Source: CAIVVT01 sp963838205 (GTDB taxonomy: Bacteria > Acidobacteriota > Terriglobia > Bryobacterales > Bryobacteraceae). From it: a stretch of DNA of 64,000 nt. The notes under the pieces are model-generated. The model ran no database searches and had not been told where the DNA came from. It saw nothing but the letters and a program-made list of their open reading frames with translations. Location of the stretch: NCBI GenBank assembly GCA_963838205.1, contig CAWIQF010000014.1, forward strand, positions 248,001-312,000, given 5' to 3'. The position numbers and the translations under genes are program-made. Shown here in pieces: positions 1 through 8,714 of this stretch; the first letter of the stretch is position 1, and each line of letters opens with the position of its first letter.

Positions 1-465
1 GCCGTCGTTGTCGACGTCGCCGGCGCAGACGCCCTGGCCCCAATCGGAATTGGTGATGCCGGAGCGGGCGGTGACGTCCTCGAAACGCAAGCCGCCGAGG
101 TTGTGATAGAGGAAGTGGGGCGGCGGAGGGGAGTGCGGGTCGAAGCGGCCGCCGTTGACGAAGAAGAGGTCGGGCAGGCCGTCGTTGTCGTAGTCGAAGA
201 TGGCGACGCCGGTGCCGGTGTTCTCGACGATGTAGGTCTGCTGGACCTCGGAGCCGGAGACGTTGATGCCGCTGAGACCGGCCTTTTCAGCGAGATCCTC
301 GAAGCGGACGACAGGCGCTTTCAGGCCCGGCGGCAATGGGCGGCGAGGCATGGAGGTCTTCGAGCCGGAGGTCATCTGCGAGAGCGCGTACTGGGCCGCG
401 AACAGCGCCAGAAGCGCGCTGGCCGCGGCCAACGCAAGAGTGGGCTTCGAGGGCTTCGACGTCAC
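1..465 (-). CDS. CRTAC1-family FG-GAP/VCBS repeat protein, N-terminal part
   Basis: Reading the minus strand from a GTG at 465 gives 155 codons open to the window edge, so only the N-terminus is present. Residues about 9-28 are a hydrophobic signal or anchor. Asp/Asn-rich calcium-binding-type loops follow: DYDNDGLPDL at residues 91-100 and GDVDNDG at 149-155, as in FG-GAP/VCBS beta-propeller blades. The spacing and the flanking phrase VENTGTGVAIFDYDNDG are typical of CRTAC1/ASPIC-UnbV proteins that are abundant in Acidobacteria and Planctomycetes. It is probably exported; the ligand is unknown. The gene starts 6 bp after the stop of the DUF4091 lipoprotein gene, so the two are probably co-transcribed. 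The start has only a weak ribosome site (GGCGAG). An internal ATG at residue 31 is an alternative but would remove the signal sequence. Confidence 0.85.
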   Translation of the reverse strand, partial: MTSKPSKPTLALAAASALLALFAAQYALSQMTSGSKTSMPRRPLPPGLKAPVVRFEDLAEKAGLSGINVSGSEVQQTYIVENTGTGVAIFDYDNDGLPDLFFVNGGRFDPHSPPPPHFLYHNLGGLRFEDVTARSGITNSDWGQGVCAGDVDNDG

Positions 466-471
466 GGCGAA

Positions 472-2130
472 TCACTCGCCGACAAGCTGGCGCTGGAGCG
501 CGCGGAACTCGGGCACGGAGCGGACGTAGTCGGTGATATTGGGGATGGCGGCGGCGGCAAGGCGGCGGGCCTTGTCCGGATCGCGCTGGGCCAGAGCCGT
601 GAGCAGTTCGTAGTCTTCGATGCCGTCGCGCATGGCCTCGAGGCGAATCGAGCTGAGGACCGAGTTGTGGGCCGGGTCGGGGTAGACGATGGCGTTGTCG
701 CCGGCGGGCAGCAGCGTTTCGTTGTCGTTGATCACGGGCTGCACGTCGAGGAACGGCTCCGGGCCCCAGTAGTTGCCGCCCCAGTGGAGGAAGCCGGTGA
801 AGCCGTGGCGGTAGTTGAACCAGTGCAGAAGTCGCGTCTTGAGCAACGGCAGGTCGATGAAGCGGTTGAGGTGGCGTCCCTGCGGCGCGATGCAGGTGTA
901 GAACCAGGCCTGGCCGCCTTTGGCCACATGGGCATGGATGGTGTCGAGCTTCTGATCGAAGCTGCCGAGCACGGGCACCCAGATGTCGCTGACGTCGGCG
1001 AAGAAGCCGATGTCCTGGTCCAGGCCGACGGCGTCGATGGTCGGAATGCCGGGCAGGTTCTTGCGAATGAGCGTGGCGAAATGGTTGTAGATGGGCGCTT
1101 CCTTGCCATGCGGCTCGTCGTGGATGTGCTGGATATAGCGGCCGGTCCAACCCTTTTCCTTGATATGCGCGAAGAGCGCGGGCAGGAAGGTATTGAGGAA
1201 CTGTTCAGAGCGCGGGTCGGTGGTGTCGAGATCCTGCTTGACGACCTTGCCGTTTTCGATGACGAAGGAGGGAACGATCATCGAGCCGTCATAACTGTCG
1301 GCGCGGCGGCCCATCAGATGGCCGCCTTCGATGGTACCGAGGAGGCCGGCTTTTTCAAAGGTATCGACCCAGCGATCGAGTCTTGCGAAGTCGTAGTGGA
1401 TGCGGCCGCCTTCGATTTTGGTTTCGACCAGGCTGTAGACGGGCGTGATGAGGACGTTCTGGCGATGGTCGGCCATGACGCGGCCGATATTGGAGAGCAG
1501 GCGCCAATAGGCCTCAGGATCCTGGCCGAGCTTGAAGTGCCGGCCCAGGGGTTTCTCGCCGAGTTCAAGCCAGTTGGTGACTTTGAGCGTCTGGACGGCG
1601 GGGACGACGGCCGCTGTGACCTTGACCGTGAAGGGCAAGCGGGCGACCTGGGCAGCGCCGGCGGAGAGCTTGAGCACGCCCGAGTACTCTCCCGGCGCGG
1701 TATCGGGCGGGGCGTAGAGGGTGATCCAGAGCGACTCAGTGCGCTTCGGTTTCAGGAGGAAGGGGAAGTCCGAAAAGAGCGGGTCGGGATAGAGGGCGGG
1801 CGCGGGACGGACCAGTTCATCGGCGGGCGTTTTGGGCGGATCGGAGGCGACCGGCACGTAGCCCACGTGCCGAAGCTGGGCCACGACGGGGCCGGACATA
1901 TCCAGCGCGGCGCTGAGGTCCGCGATGCCGCTGGGGCTGCGGACGGCGAACTGGATGGTGGCGTGGCCGTTGCGCGCCATGAGCGGAACCAAGTCGCCGG
2001 ACTGGGAGGAGTCGCGGGTGTCGTCGGGAAAGACTTTGACCAGCGGGTCAACCCGCCAGCATTTCAAACGGGCATCGCCGCAGGCGGCGAGCGCAAGCGC
2101 GCACAGGAGTAACAGGAAGTGCTTGATCAT
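472..2130 (-). CDS. DUF4091-domain lipoprotein, glycoside-hydrolase-like
   Basis: 552 residues. I chose the ATG at 2130 because it gives a clean lipoprotein signal, MIKHFLLLLCALALAACGDA, with the lipobox LAAC, and has a TGAGG 8 bp upstream. An in-frame ATG at 2190 would bury that signal. The N-terminal third looks like a beta-sandwich. The C-terminal half has aromatic-rich barrel-like segments (HIHDEPHGKE, FLHWGGNYWGPEPF, RDGIEDYELL) that are hallmarks of DUF4091 proteins, which are related to glycoside hydrolases and found in polysaccharide-use loci. The likely role is a surface-anchored sugar-active enzyme. The substrate cannot be read from the sequence. It lies directly upstream of a CRTAC1 gene and is divergent from a sugar isomerase/permease pair, consistent with a carbohydrate locus. 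Confidence 0.85.
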   Translation of the reverse strand: MIKHFLLLLCALALAACGDARLKCWRVDPLVKVFPDDTRDSSQSGDLVPLMARNGHATIQFAVRSPSGIADLSAALDMSGPVVAQLRHVGYVPVASDPPKTPADELVRPAPALYPDPLFSDFPFLLKPKRTESLWITLYAPPDTAPGEYSGVLKLSAGAAQVARLPFTVKVTAAVVPAVQTLKVTNWLELGEKPLGRHFKLGQDPEAYWRLLSNIGRVMADHRQNVLITPVYSLVETKIEGGRIHYDFARLDRWVDTFEKAGLLGTIEGGHLMGRRADSYDGSMIVPSFVIENGKVVKQDLDTTDPRSEQFLNTFLPALFAHIKEKGWTGRYIQHIHDEPHGKEAPIYNHFATLIRKNLPGIPTIDAVGLDQDIGFFADVSDIWVPVLGSFDQKLDTIHAHVAKGGQAWFYTCIAPQGRHLNRFIDLPLLKTRLLHWFNYRHGFTGFLHWGGNYWGPEPFLDVQPVINDNETLLPAGDNAIVYPDPAHNSVLSSIRLEAMRDGIEDYELLTALAQRDPDKARRLAAAAIPNITDYVRSVPEFRALQRQLVGE

Positions 2131-2382
2131 GGCTGGGGCCTCAATACGAGGATACGGTAATCGTATCGGTTCAGCGGGACGCATCTTCATTTGAGGACGC
2201 CTTGAGGACGACTGGCGAGGCGCGCTCCGATCTGCGGATTGGATTCGAGAACCAGGCGCCGCGACAGATATGAGCAGCGGTGGATTGGATAGACTGGCAA
2301 CAATGCGCGAAGCGGCCTGGGTGTGGCGCTACCGGGTGGGCGCATAGCCGGCGTGAGAGCCGGGCGTCAAAGGAGAAGCCGA

Positions 2383-3426
2383 TTGAATCTCGAAGAATTG
2401 TGGCGGGAGTGCTCGTATTTGAAGGACCTGCTGGAACAACCGGAGGCGGTGGCACGGACGATGGCCGGTCTTGAGGAGCAGGATTCGCTGGCGGCGTTCG
2501 CGCAGGGGCTGCGGGACGGGCGTTGGCGGCGGGTGGTGCTGACGGGGATGGGGTCGTCGTATTGGGCGTGCCATCCGCTGTATCTGCGGCTACTCGGGGC
2601 AGGGCTGACGCCGGTGCTGGTGGAGACGAGCGAGTTGATCCACTTCGAAAGCGACTGGCTCAGGCCGGACACGCTGGTGGTGGCGGTATCGCAATCCGGA
2701 CGCAGTGTGGAGACGGTGCGGCTGCTCGAGATGGCGCGCGGGACGGCGGATGTCGTGGGGATCACGAACACAGCGGACTCGCCGCTGGCCCGGCTGAGCG
2801 CGGCCACGCTGCTGACGCGGGCGGGCGAGGAGACGACGGTGGCGTGCAAGACCTACGCCGCTACGTTCATCGCGCTCGAGTGGCTGGGGGATCTGTTGTG
2901 CGGCACGACGGCAGAGCTGAAAACTCAAACCGGGCCGGCCTTGGACACGATGCGCCGGTATCTCGGCCAGTGGCCGGCGCACGTGGATGAGCTGCTGCGG
3001 ACGCTCGACGGCGTGCAGGACATCTTCGTGGTGGGACGCGGGACAGCGCTGGCGGCGGCGGGCATGGGCGGGCTGATTCTGAAGGAGTCGACACATTATC
3101 ACGCCGAAGGGATGAGCGCGGCGGCGTTCCGGCACGGCCCGTTCGAAATGCTGAGCGGCGCGGTGTTCGTCGCGATTCTCGAAGGGGACGATCGCTCGTC
3201 CGCATTGAGCTGGAAACTGGCGGCCGACGTTCGGGAGGCGGGAGGCCGGGCGGCGGTGGTCTCGCCAGAGGCGGAGGGCGCATTCCGAATTCCGGCCAAC
3301 GGCGCGCGGGTGCGGCCGCTGGTGGAAATTCTGCCGATCGAGATGCTGACGCTGGCGCTGGCGGCGGCGAAGGGCCGGGAGCCCGGCCGGTTCGAGCGCA
3401 TCACAAAAGTGACGGGCGTGGAATGA
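2383..3426 (+). CDS. SIS-domain sugar isomerase/deaminase related to the GlmS isomerase domain
   Basis: 347 residues starting at a TTG (2383) preceded by AGGAG at 2371-2375 with 7 bp spacing. No ATG in frame has a comparable site. The protein begins LEELWRECSYLKDLLEQPEA, matching the EI-x-EQP entry of GlmS isomerase domains, and carries two SIS domains: GMGSSYWA and SQSGRSVET in the first, GRGTALAAAGMGGLILKES in the second. The N-terminal glutaminase of GlmS is absent, so it should act on a sugar phosphate without glutamine, like AgaS/FrlB-type enzymes. The stop overlaps the ATG of the next gene by 4 bp (ATGA), so it is translationally coupled to a sugar permease. This suggests uptake and first processing of an amino sugar or glycated compound. 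The exact substrate is unknown. Confidence 0.85.
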   Translation: MNLEELWRECSYLKDLLEQPEAVARTMAGLEEQDSLAAFAQGLRDGRWRRVVLTGMGSSYWACHPLYLRLLGAGLTPVLVETSELIHFESDWLRPDTLVVAVSQSGRSVETVRLLEMARGTADVVGITNTADSPLARLSAATLLTRAGEETTVACKTYAATFIALEWLGDLLCGTTAELKTQTGPALDTMRRYLGQWPAHVDELLRTLDGVQDIFVVGRGTALAAAGMGGLILKESTHYHAEGMSAAAFRHGPFEMLSGAVFVAILEGDDRSSALSWKLAADVREAGGRAAVVSPEAEGAFRIPANGARVRPLVEILPIEMLTLALAAAKGREPGRFERITKVTGVE

Positions 3427-4685
3427 GCCGCCGCGCGACCGGCCGCTCACGCAAAGTCGCGGCGCTGGTGTTCCTGATCTTCATCGCGATCGCCCTGCTC
3501 ACGAACATCCTGGGGCCGATCATTCCGGACGTAATCCACAGCTTCTCCTTGAGCCTGACGGCCGCGGCGCTGCTGCCGTTCTCGTTCTTCATCGCGTACG
3601 GGGTGATGTCGATTCCGGCGGGGATGCTGGTGGAGCGCAGCGGGGAGAAGCCGGTGATTCTGGCGGCGTGGGTGCTGAGCCTGGTGGGGTCGCTGCTGGT
3701 GGCCTCGGTGCCGGGCTATCGGACGGCGCTGGTCTCGGTGTTTCTGATCGGCGTCGCCATGGCGGTGCTGCAGGTGGCGATCAATCCGCTGCTGCGGGTG
3801 GCCGGGGGCGAAGAGCATTTCGCTTTCAACTGCGCCCTGGCGCAGTTGCTGTTCGGCGGAGCGTCGTTTCTAAGTCCGCAGGTGTACTCTTACATAGCCG
3901 GGGCGTTGGGCCGTCCGGGATCGAAGCACGGGTTGCCGGCGCTGCTGGCCGCGCTGACGCCGGCGAACTGGCCGTGGGTTTCGATGTACTGGCTGTTCGC
4001 GGCACTGTCGCTCGCGATGCTGGCGGCGGTGGCGCTGTTCCGTTTTCCGGCGATTGAACGCACGGAGGAAGAGCGGGCCGGCTCGTGGGAGCTGTATCGA
4101 GGGCTGTTCACGAACCGGATCGTGCTGCTGTACTTCGTGAGCATGTTCGCCTATGTGGGCTGCGAGCAGGGGACGGCGAACTGGATCTCGCAATTCCTGC
4201 TGACGTATCACAAAGTGAATCCGCAAACCGGCGGCGCCATGACCGTGGCCTGGTTCTGGGGATTGCTGACCGCCGGATGCGCGCTGGGGATGGTGTTGCT
4301 GAAGGTGGCGGACAGCCGGCGGGTGCTGATCGGGACCACGCTGGGGGCGCTGGCGGCGCTCACGGCGGCGTTGTTCGGGAACCGGCAGATGGCGTTGGTG
4401 GCGTTCCCGGCCGTGGGCTTCTTCGCTTCAGTGATGTGGCCGGTGATCAATTCGCTGGCGCTGAACTCGCTGGCGCACTCGCACGGCGCCTTTGCGGGCA
4501 TCCTGTGCACGGCGATCGTCGGAGGCGCGGTGGTGCCGCTGTGCATCGGCCAACTCGGAGACTGGATGGGATTGCGGGCCGGGATGATGCTGCTGTACGT
4601 GACCTTCGGCTGGGTGCTGGGCGTGGGCTTCTGGGCGCGGCCGCTGATCCAGAACGAGACGATCCAGAACCGCGGCGGCGGTTGA
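3423..4685 (+). CDS. FucP-like sugar MFS transporter
   Basis: 420 residues with about 12 hydrophobic segments, the size and pattern of a major facilitator. The motif IGVAMAVLQVAINPLLRVAGGEEHFAFNCALAQLLFGG corresponds to the helix IV-V region of FucP-type fucose/glucose/N-acetylglucosamine permeases, where an N-P-x-V core and an N-x-x-Q pair line the sugar site. The loop AGMLVERSGEKPVI is the MFS motif A equivalent. The start ATG sits inside the stop of the upstream SIS gene, so both are made from one transcript, and the permease probably imports the sugar handled by that isomerase. A 56 bp gap separates it from the DUF3467 gene. Confidence 0.88.
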   Translation: MSRRATGRSRKVAALVFLIFIAIALLTNILGPIIPDVIHSFSLSLTAAALLPFSFFIAYGVMSIPAGMLVERSGEKPVILAAWVLSLVGSLLVASVPGYRTALVSVFLIGVAMAVLQVAINPLLRVAGGEEHFAFNCALAQLLFGGASFLSPQVYSYIAGALGRPGSKHGLPALLAALTPANWPWVSMYWLFAALSLAMLAAVALFRFPAIERTEEERAGSWELYRGLFTNRIVLLYFVSMFAYVGCEQGTANWISQFLLTYHKVNPQTGGAMTVAWFWGLLTAGCALGMVLLKVADSRRVLIGTTLGALAALTAALFGNRQMALVAFPAVGFFASVMWPVINSLALNSLAHSHGAFAGILCTAIVGGAVVPLCIGQLGDWMGLRAGMMLLYVTFGWVLGVGFWARPLIQNETIQNRGGG

Positions 4686-4741
4686 GTGCGCGCACGCCGG
4701 GAGGGCTGCGCCCCGCCGGCGGAGCGGTGTACGATGAGGCC

Positions 4742-5041
4742 ATGCATCCCCAAGGCGGCCAGCCGCGAGTCCAGGTCGAGAACACGAGCGATTATCGGGA
4801 GAACTACGCCAACAGCGTCCAGGTCCGCACCAGCCTGTGGGATTTTTTCCTGCTGTTCGGCACGATTCAGCAGAACTCGGCGGAAGTGGTGAATGTCCGG
4901 CAGTTCCAAGGCATCTACCTGAGCCCGCAGCAGACCAAGGCGTTGTCGAACCTGCTGCTGCAGAACGTGCAGCAGTACGAGGCCACGTTCGGCGCGATCA
5001 ACCTGCAGGCGCAAGAGGGCGACACGCGGACGCTGCAATAG
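4742..5041 (+). CDS. DUF3467 family small protein
   Basis: 99 residues from an ATG at 4742 with GAGG 5 bp upstream. The body matches the DUF3467 pattern: a YANSV-x-V entry, SLWDFFLLFG, then a LSPQQTKALSNLLLQNVQQYEATFG helix. These proteins are short, cytoplasmic and of unknown function. Members in other bacteria are often annotated only as conserved hypothetical. It follows the SIS-MFS pair on the same strand after 56 bp and converges on the spermidine-synthase-like gene, leaving only 18 bp between the two stops. No signal or membrane segment is present. Confidence 0.85.
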   Translation: MHPQGGQPRVQVENTSDYRENYANSVQVRTSLWDFFLLFGTIQQNSAEVVNVRQFQGIYLSPQQTKALSNLLLQNVQQYEATFGAINLQAQEGDTRTLQ

Positions 5042-5059
5042 AGGCTGGCCCGGAAAGCG

Positions 5060-7129
5060 CTACTTGAGCACCTTGTAGAGGTTCGAATAATCGTCGGTCC
5101 AGACCCGCAGCCAGGGGGCCGGCGTGGAGGGAAGCCCGGTCTTGTATTCGGCGCCGGCGAAGACCGCCGGATCGGCGGCGATGAGCACCCAGGTGGTGCC
5201 GTAGCAGGTACCCGCGTCGTTGTCCTCGGTTTCAAAGACGCGGGCCGTTTTGCCGAGAGCCGCGGCGCCGCGATCGAGCACGGGCTCGAGGCTGATGTAG
5301 CGGTTGGAGATGTGCACGGCGAGGACGCCCCGCGGCTGAAGGTGCCGGAAGTAGAGCGCGAGGGCTTCGCGGGTGAGCAGGTGGACCGGGATGGCGTCGC
5401 TCGAAAAGGCGTCAACGGCGATGAGGTCGTAGTTCTGCGGCGATTGCCGTTCGAGCGACAGGCGGGCATCGCCCATACGGATGTCCACCAGCGCGTCGGA
5501 CTGCTTCAGATAAGTGAAGTAGGTGTGGGCGATGCGCGGGACCATGGGGTTGATCTCGTAGAAGCGGTAGAAATCGCCGATGCGGCCATAGGCGGCGAGA
5601 GTGCCGGCGCCGAGTCCGATCAGGGCCACGCGCTGCGGCGAGCCGACGACGCGGGCAGCCATAAAGCGGCCGACGCCGGTATCGGGACAGTAATAAGTGA
5701 CGGGCTCTTTCTGGCGGGCGGGATGAGTGTATTGCTCGCCGTGGTTGATGGAGCCATGGACCAGGTTGCGATAGCCGTCCCAGTCGTAATAATCGTTGTA
5801 CTGCCGGACGCGGAGCTCGCCGTAGAAATTACGTCCGACGAAGAGGCTCCCCTGGACCGTGTCGCGGATCTCGCGTCCCAGGAAACCGAACAGGAGGGCC
5901 GCCAGCGTGTAGACGACGATGGCGGGCCAGCCGAGCAGGTCGCGCCGGAATGGCCAGTCCCGCTCGCGGAAAAGCACGCATACCACGACTGCGCCACAAA
6001 AGGCGACCGAGAGCGGGAACTCATGGTAGGCGTTGAACACGGCAGGCGCGAACAGCGCGACGAAGACGCCGCCGCAAGCGCCGCCGACCGCGATCATCAG
6101 GTAGAAGCCGGTCAGATAGCGGGGGTGCGGTTTCAGGCGCGACAACTCGCCGTGGCAGACCATGCAACAGACGAAGAAGGCCAGGCAGAAGAGCGCGATG
6201 GGGAGGCGGACATTGGGCAGATCGCCGGGTTCGGTGGTCATCAGCCAGGTGATCACGCCGAGCGCGAATGGCATGAGGCATAAGAACAGTTTGCGGCGGT
6301 ACCAGCGCGGGGCGTCGAAGCACAGGATGAAGCTGAGCAGGTAGAGCGCGAGGGGCAAAATCCAGAGGAAGGGGATCGGCGCAACGTCCATGCTCAAATG
6401 GCTGGTGAGCGATAGCAGCAACATGGACGGGGCGGCGGCCAGCGCGACCCAGAACAGGCGCAGGCTCCAGGCGGGTGCGGCGGCGGGCATTTCGTCGGCC
6501 GCGGCAAGGCTCGGCGCCGGGTTCCCGCCAGCGAGCGCGGCGTTCGAGGCGGCGCGCTGGCTCTGCCAGCCGGTCCAGGCGCACAGCAGCGCAAAGCAAC
6601 CAAAGCCGATCGACCAGCCCCAGGCCTGGTGGCGCAAGGAGAAGGCCGGCTCGATCAGCACGGGGTAGGTCAGCAGGGCGAGCATCGAGCCGAGGTTCGA
6701 CAGGGCGTAGAGCCGGTAGGGCGTCGCGCCGGGGCGGGCCTGGACAAACCACGCCTGGACCAGCGGGCCGGTGGTGGAGAGCACGAAGTAGGGCAGTCCG
6801 ACGGTGACGCCGAGCAGGCCGAGGATGCGCCAGACGGGCACGCTGGGGTCGGCCGGTTTCCACGCCACTCCCGGAACGATGGGCAAGGCAAACAGGCACA
6901 GCCCGAGCAGGGTCCCATGCAGAATCCACTGCTGTTTGGGTTTGAGCTTCATGACGATGCCGTGCGAGTAGGCATAGCCCAGCAACAGAACCGTCTGGAA
7001 AAAAAGCAGGCAGGTGGCCCAGACCGCGGCGCTGCCGCCGAACCAGGGCAGGATCATTTTGGCGATGAGAGGCTGAACCTGGAAGAGCAGGAAAGCGCTC
7101 AGGAAGATAGTCAGAGCGTAAAAGAGCAT
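5060..7129 (-). CDS. Membrane-fused spermidine-synthase-like (polyamine aminopropyltransferase) protein
   Basis: 689 residues. The first 420 residues are strongly hydrophobic with roughly ten transmembrane segments. The C-terminal 250 residues form a class I methyltransferase-like spermidine synthase fold: VALIGLGAGTLAAYG is the nucleotide-binding glycine loop, EINPMV the acidic residue after strand 2, and LIAVDAFSSDAIPVHLLTREAL the catalytic-Asp and substrate region. Proteins of this fused architecture are common in Acidobacteria and are annotated as fused MFS/spermidine synthase. Whether they make polyamines is not established. The ATG at 7129 has a 10-bp inverted repeat just upstream. It is convergent with the DUF3467 gene. 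Confidence 0.85.
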   Translation of the reverse strand: MLFYALTIFLSAFLLFQVQPLIAKMILPWFGGSAAVWATCLLFFQTVLLLGYAYSHGIVMKLKPKQQWILHGTLLGLCLFALPIVPGVAWKPADPSVPVWRILGLLGVTVGLPYFVLSTTGPLVQAWFVQARPGATPYRLYALSNLGSMLALLTYPVLIEPAFSLRHQAWGWSIGFGCFALLCAWTGWQSQRAASNAALAGGNPAPSLAAADEMPAAAPAWSLRLFWVALAAAPSMLLLSLTSHLSMDVAPIPFLWILPLALYLLSFILCFDAPRWYRRKLFLCLMPFALGVITWLMTTEPGDLPNVRLPIALFCLAFFVCCMVCHGELSRLKPHPRYLTGFYLMIAVGGACGGVFVALFAPAVFNAYHEFPLSVAFCGAVVVCVLFRERDWPFRRDLLGWPAIVVYTLAALLFGFLGREIRDTVQGSLFVGRNFYGELRVRQYNDYYDWDGYRNLVHGSINHGEQYTHPARQKEPVTYYCPDTGVGRFMAARVVGSPQRVALIGLGAGTLAAYGRIGDFYRFYEINPMVPRIAHTYFTYLKQSDALVDIRMGDARLSLERQSPQNYDLIAVDAFSSDAIPVHLLTREALALYFRHLQPRGVLAVHISNRYISLEPVLDRGAAALGKTARVFETEDNDAGTCYGTTWVLIAADPAVFAGAEYKTGLPSTPAPWLRVWTDDYSNLYKVLK

Positions 7130-7137
7130 CGGCGAAT

Positions 7138-7159
7138 TCCCGATTCTACAGAATCGGGA
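7138..7159 (-). promoter_or_regulatory. Perfect 10-bp inverted repeat abutting a start codon
   Basis: The arms TCCCGATTCT (7138-7147) and AGAATCGGGA (7150-7159) are exact reverse complements separated by 2 bases. The repeat ends 8 bp before the ATG of the spermidine-synthase-like gene on the minus strand. It could be an operator or a leader hairpin covering the ribosome site. The regulator is unknown. Confidence 0.45.
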
Positions 7160-7273
7160 GCGCCGAAGTCAGGAGGAGTAGCGCGGGAGGGCGCCCGGCT
7201 GACGTGATTTGAAGGGGGTGATTACCGACGCGACTGAAAGCGGGAAAACAGCGGCGGGCAGGGAGCGGCGGAA

Positions 7274-7298
7274 CGCGCCGGACTGGGGGTCCGGCGCG
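7274..7298 (-). terminator. Stem-loop downstream of the BON gene
   Basis: A perfect 10-bp stem, CGCGCCGGAC (7274-7283) with GTCCGGCGCG (7289-7298), and a 5-base loop lies 18 bp after the BON-domain stop on the minus strand. There is no T tract, so it is a candidate intrinsic terminator or mRNA 3' end protector only. Confidence 0.5.
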
Positions 7299-7316
7299 CT
7301 CCCCAGGGCGGAATGC

Positions 7317-7862
7317 TCAGCTTTTGCGGGACGGCGGGTTTTCCACCGTCAGGTTGTTCTGCACCGCGAAGACGCCCGGCAGCGTGTTGAGCCGTAGCGT
7401 CAGGGCATCCTTATCGGTCTGAGTCGGCACGATGCCGACCAGCGTGATGTTCCCGTTTTTCACGAGAATGCGGACCGGCGGCTGCGGCATGCTGGCCACC
7501 CGGGACAGGCTCGGCCAGGAGTAGGCCGTGCGCCAGGCGGCCAGACGGATCTGGTCGTCGAAGCGCGAAACGGGCAGGACCTCGATCTGGTTGTCGACCG
7601 TCTCGACGCCGGGAATGTGCTTCACCACGTTGACCGCATCCAGCGCGATCGCGGGGTAGTGGACCGCGCCGGTGAGGATCACCGTCTGGCCGTTGATCTC
7701 GTAACTGATGGCGTCGAAGACACCGTAATAGGGCAGCATGTTGAGTTCGTGCCGCACCTGTCCGGCCAGCGAGGTGTCCTTCGGCGCCGCAGCCAGATTG
7801 CCGGCCACCAGCAGGACGCCCAGCGCCACCGCGAAAATGCTCCGATTGATTAGCTTGTTCAT
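7317..7862 (-). CDS. Exported protein with two BON domains
   Basis: 181 residues from the ATG at 7862, which has a textbook GGAGGT 7 bp upstream. A further upstream in-frame codon lacks this. A signal peptide covers residues 1-26 (ending NLAAA). Two BON domains follow: residues about 40-90 (YEINGQTVILTGAV, HIPGVETVDNQIEVLP) and about 105-175 (ILVKNGNITLVGIVPTQTDKDAL, LPGVFAVQNNLTV). BON domains of the OsmY type bind phospholipid or associate with the envelope and are often stress-induced. It stands alone, followed by a stem-loop, so it is probably monocistronic. Confidence 0.88.
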   Translation of the reverse strand: MNKLINRSIFAVALGVLLVAGNLAAAPKDTSLAGQVRHELNMLPYYGVFDAISYEINGQTVILTGAVHYPAIALDAVNVVKHIPGVETVDNQIEVLPVSRFDDQIRLAAWRTAYSWPSLSRVASMPQPPVRILVKNGNITLVGIVPTQTDKDALTLRLNTLPGVFAVQNNLTVENPPSRKS

Positions 7863-7969
7863 TGTAGTTACCTCCACTTGCCTCCCTACTTATACTTACG
7901 CCGCAGAGTGGAAGGTGGTTTCCTGTATCAAAAGGGCTATTAGCAGCCCGTGTTAGAAGTGCGTCGAAG

Positions 7970-8161
7970 GCAAAAAGCGGGGACAGCGGTGAGAGATGAA
8001 GCTTCCGCTTCACTCGGAAGCATGAAAATGCCAGATTCTCGTACTTTTGGAATCAGTGGCTTGCGGGCATTTTCGAGAGAGCCACCGTTTTTCGCTGTGG
8101 CAAACCTTTGAGAATCGATGCGGCTTCGTGCGAAAAGCGGTGGCTGTCCCCCGTTTTTTGC
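7970..8161. repeat. 192-bp nested inverted-repeat element (REP/MITE-like)
   Basis: The outer arms are 7970-7987 (a GCAAAAA tract followed by CGGGGACAGC) and 8142-8161, the reverse complement with one mismatch and one extra base. Inside are two more inverted pairs: 8082-8095 with 8130-8143 (CCACCG-T5-CGC against GCGAAAAGCGGTGG, one mismatch) and GAAAATGCC near 8022 with GGCATTTTC near 8066. The whole unit can fold into a branched hairpin. No coding sequence lies inside. The GGGGACAG tip resembles REP sequences moved by REP-associated tyrosine transposases, but no such transposase is in the window. Confidence 0.65.
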
Positions 8162-8355
8162 GCCGCATCGACTATTATCGCGGGCTGTTAGGCATGTGCA
8201 ATGCGCACAGGACCGGTGGCGGGCGCGCAGGGCGGTCGGCGAGTGGTCGGCGGGTGATCAGACGATGGTGGGCCGGTGGTCAGCCGCTGATCAGAAGCTG
8301 GTCAGCCGGCGGGAGGCGGGCGAAACGGCGCGGAGGCAGCAATGCGTGGTGCGGC
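8162..8355. other. Non-coding stretch with short TGATCA-containing repeats
   Basis: Together with the inverted-repeat element this fills the roughly 490 bp between the BON gene and the gene behind fliD. It holds imperfect repeats of GGTCAGCCG and TGATCAGA between about 8245 and 8315. I see no convincing gene. Confidence 0.4.
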
Positions 8356-8703
8356 TTATCCCTTGAAATCGAGTTGCGACTTGCGGGGAATCGGCGTGAC
8401 GGAGAACTGGCGTGCGACCTGCAATCCACGGTGCAGTGCGGAGATGTTGCGGGTTGCGGAGAGCCGATCGGAGAGCGCACGCGAACGCGCCGTCTCGCCG
8501 ACCCGGAAGACGATCTTGAGGCGCTCGAACTCCTCGGCCCGCATTTCGGCGGGCAGGGACCGGCTGAGGAGTTCGATTTGCTCAGTGCGGCGCGTGGCCA
8601 GGGCGGCGGGATCCGGCGTGCCGGACTCCATGGCCAGCAACAGCAAGGCGCTGGCGCGTTCGCAGGCTTCCAAGGCTTGCAGGAAATCGTCTCGTCCGGG
8701 CAT
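8356..8703 (-). CDS. Small helical protein downstream of fliD, possible FliT/FlgN-type chaperone
   Basis: About 115 residues from the ATG at 8703. A TTG at 8718 overlapping the fliD stop is an alternative, and the GAGG of that region could serve either. The sequence is predicted almost wholly helical (FLQALEACERASALLLLAMES, EEFERLKIVFRVGETARSR), with no signal or membrane segment. It is the next gene after fliD on the same strand with only 11 bp between them. In many flagellar operons fliD is followed by fliS or fliT, small helical export chaperones. The length and position fit a FliT-like role, but I recognise no family motif, so the function is inference from context. Confidence 0.6.
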   Translation of the reverse strand: MPGRDDFLQALEACERASALLLLAMESGTPDPAALATRRTEQIELLSRSLPAEMRAEEFERLKIVFRVGETARSRALSDRLSATRNISALHRGLQVARQFSVTPIPRKSQLDFKG

Positions 8704-8714
8704 AAGGTCTAACC

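Noticed and set aside
103..2112. 669-codon open frame on the plus strand
   Set aside because: Antisense to the CRTAC1 and DUF4091 genes; Arg/Gly/Val/Ala-rich shadow composition.
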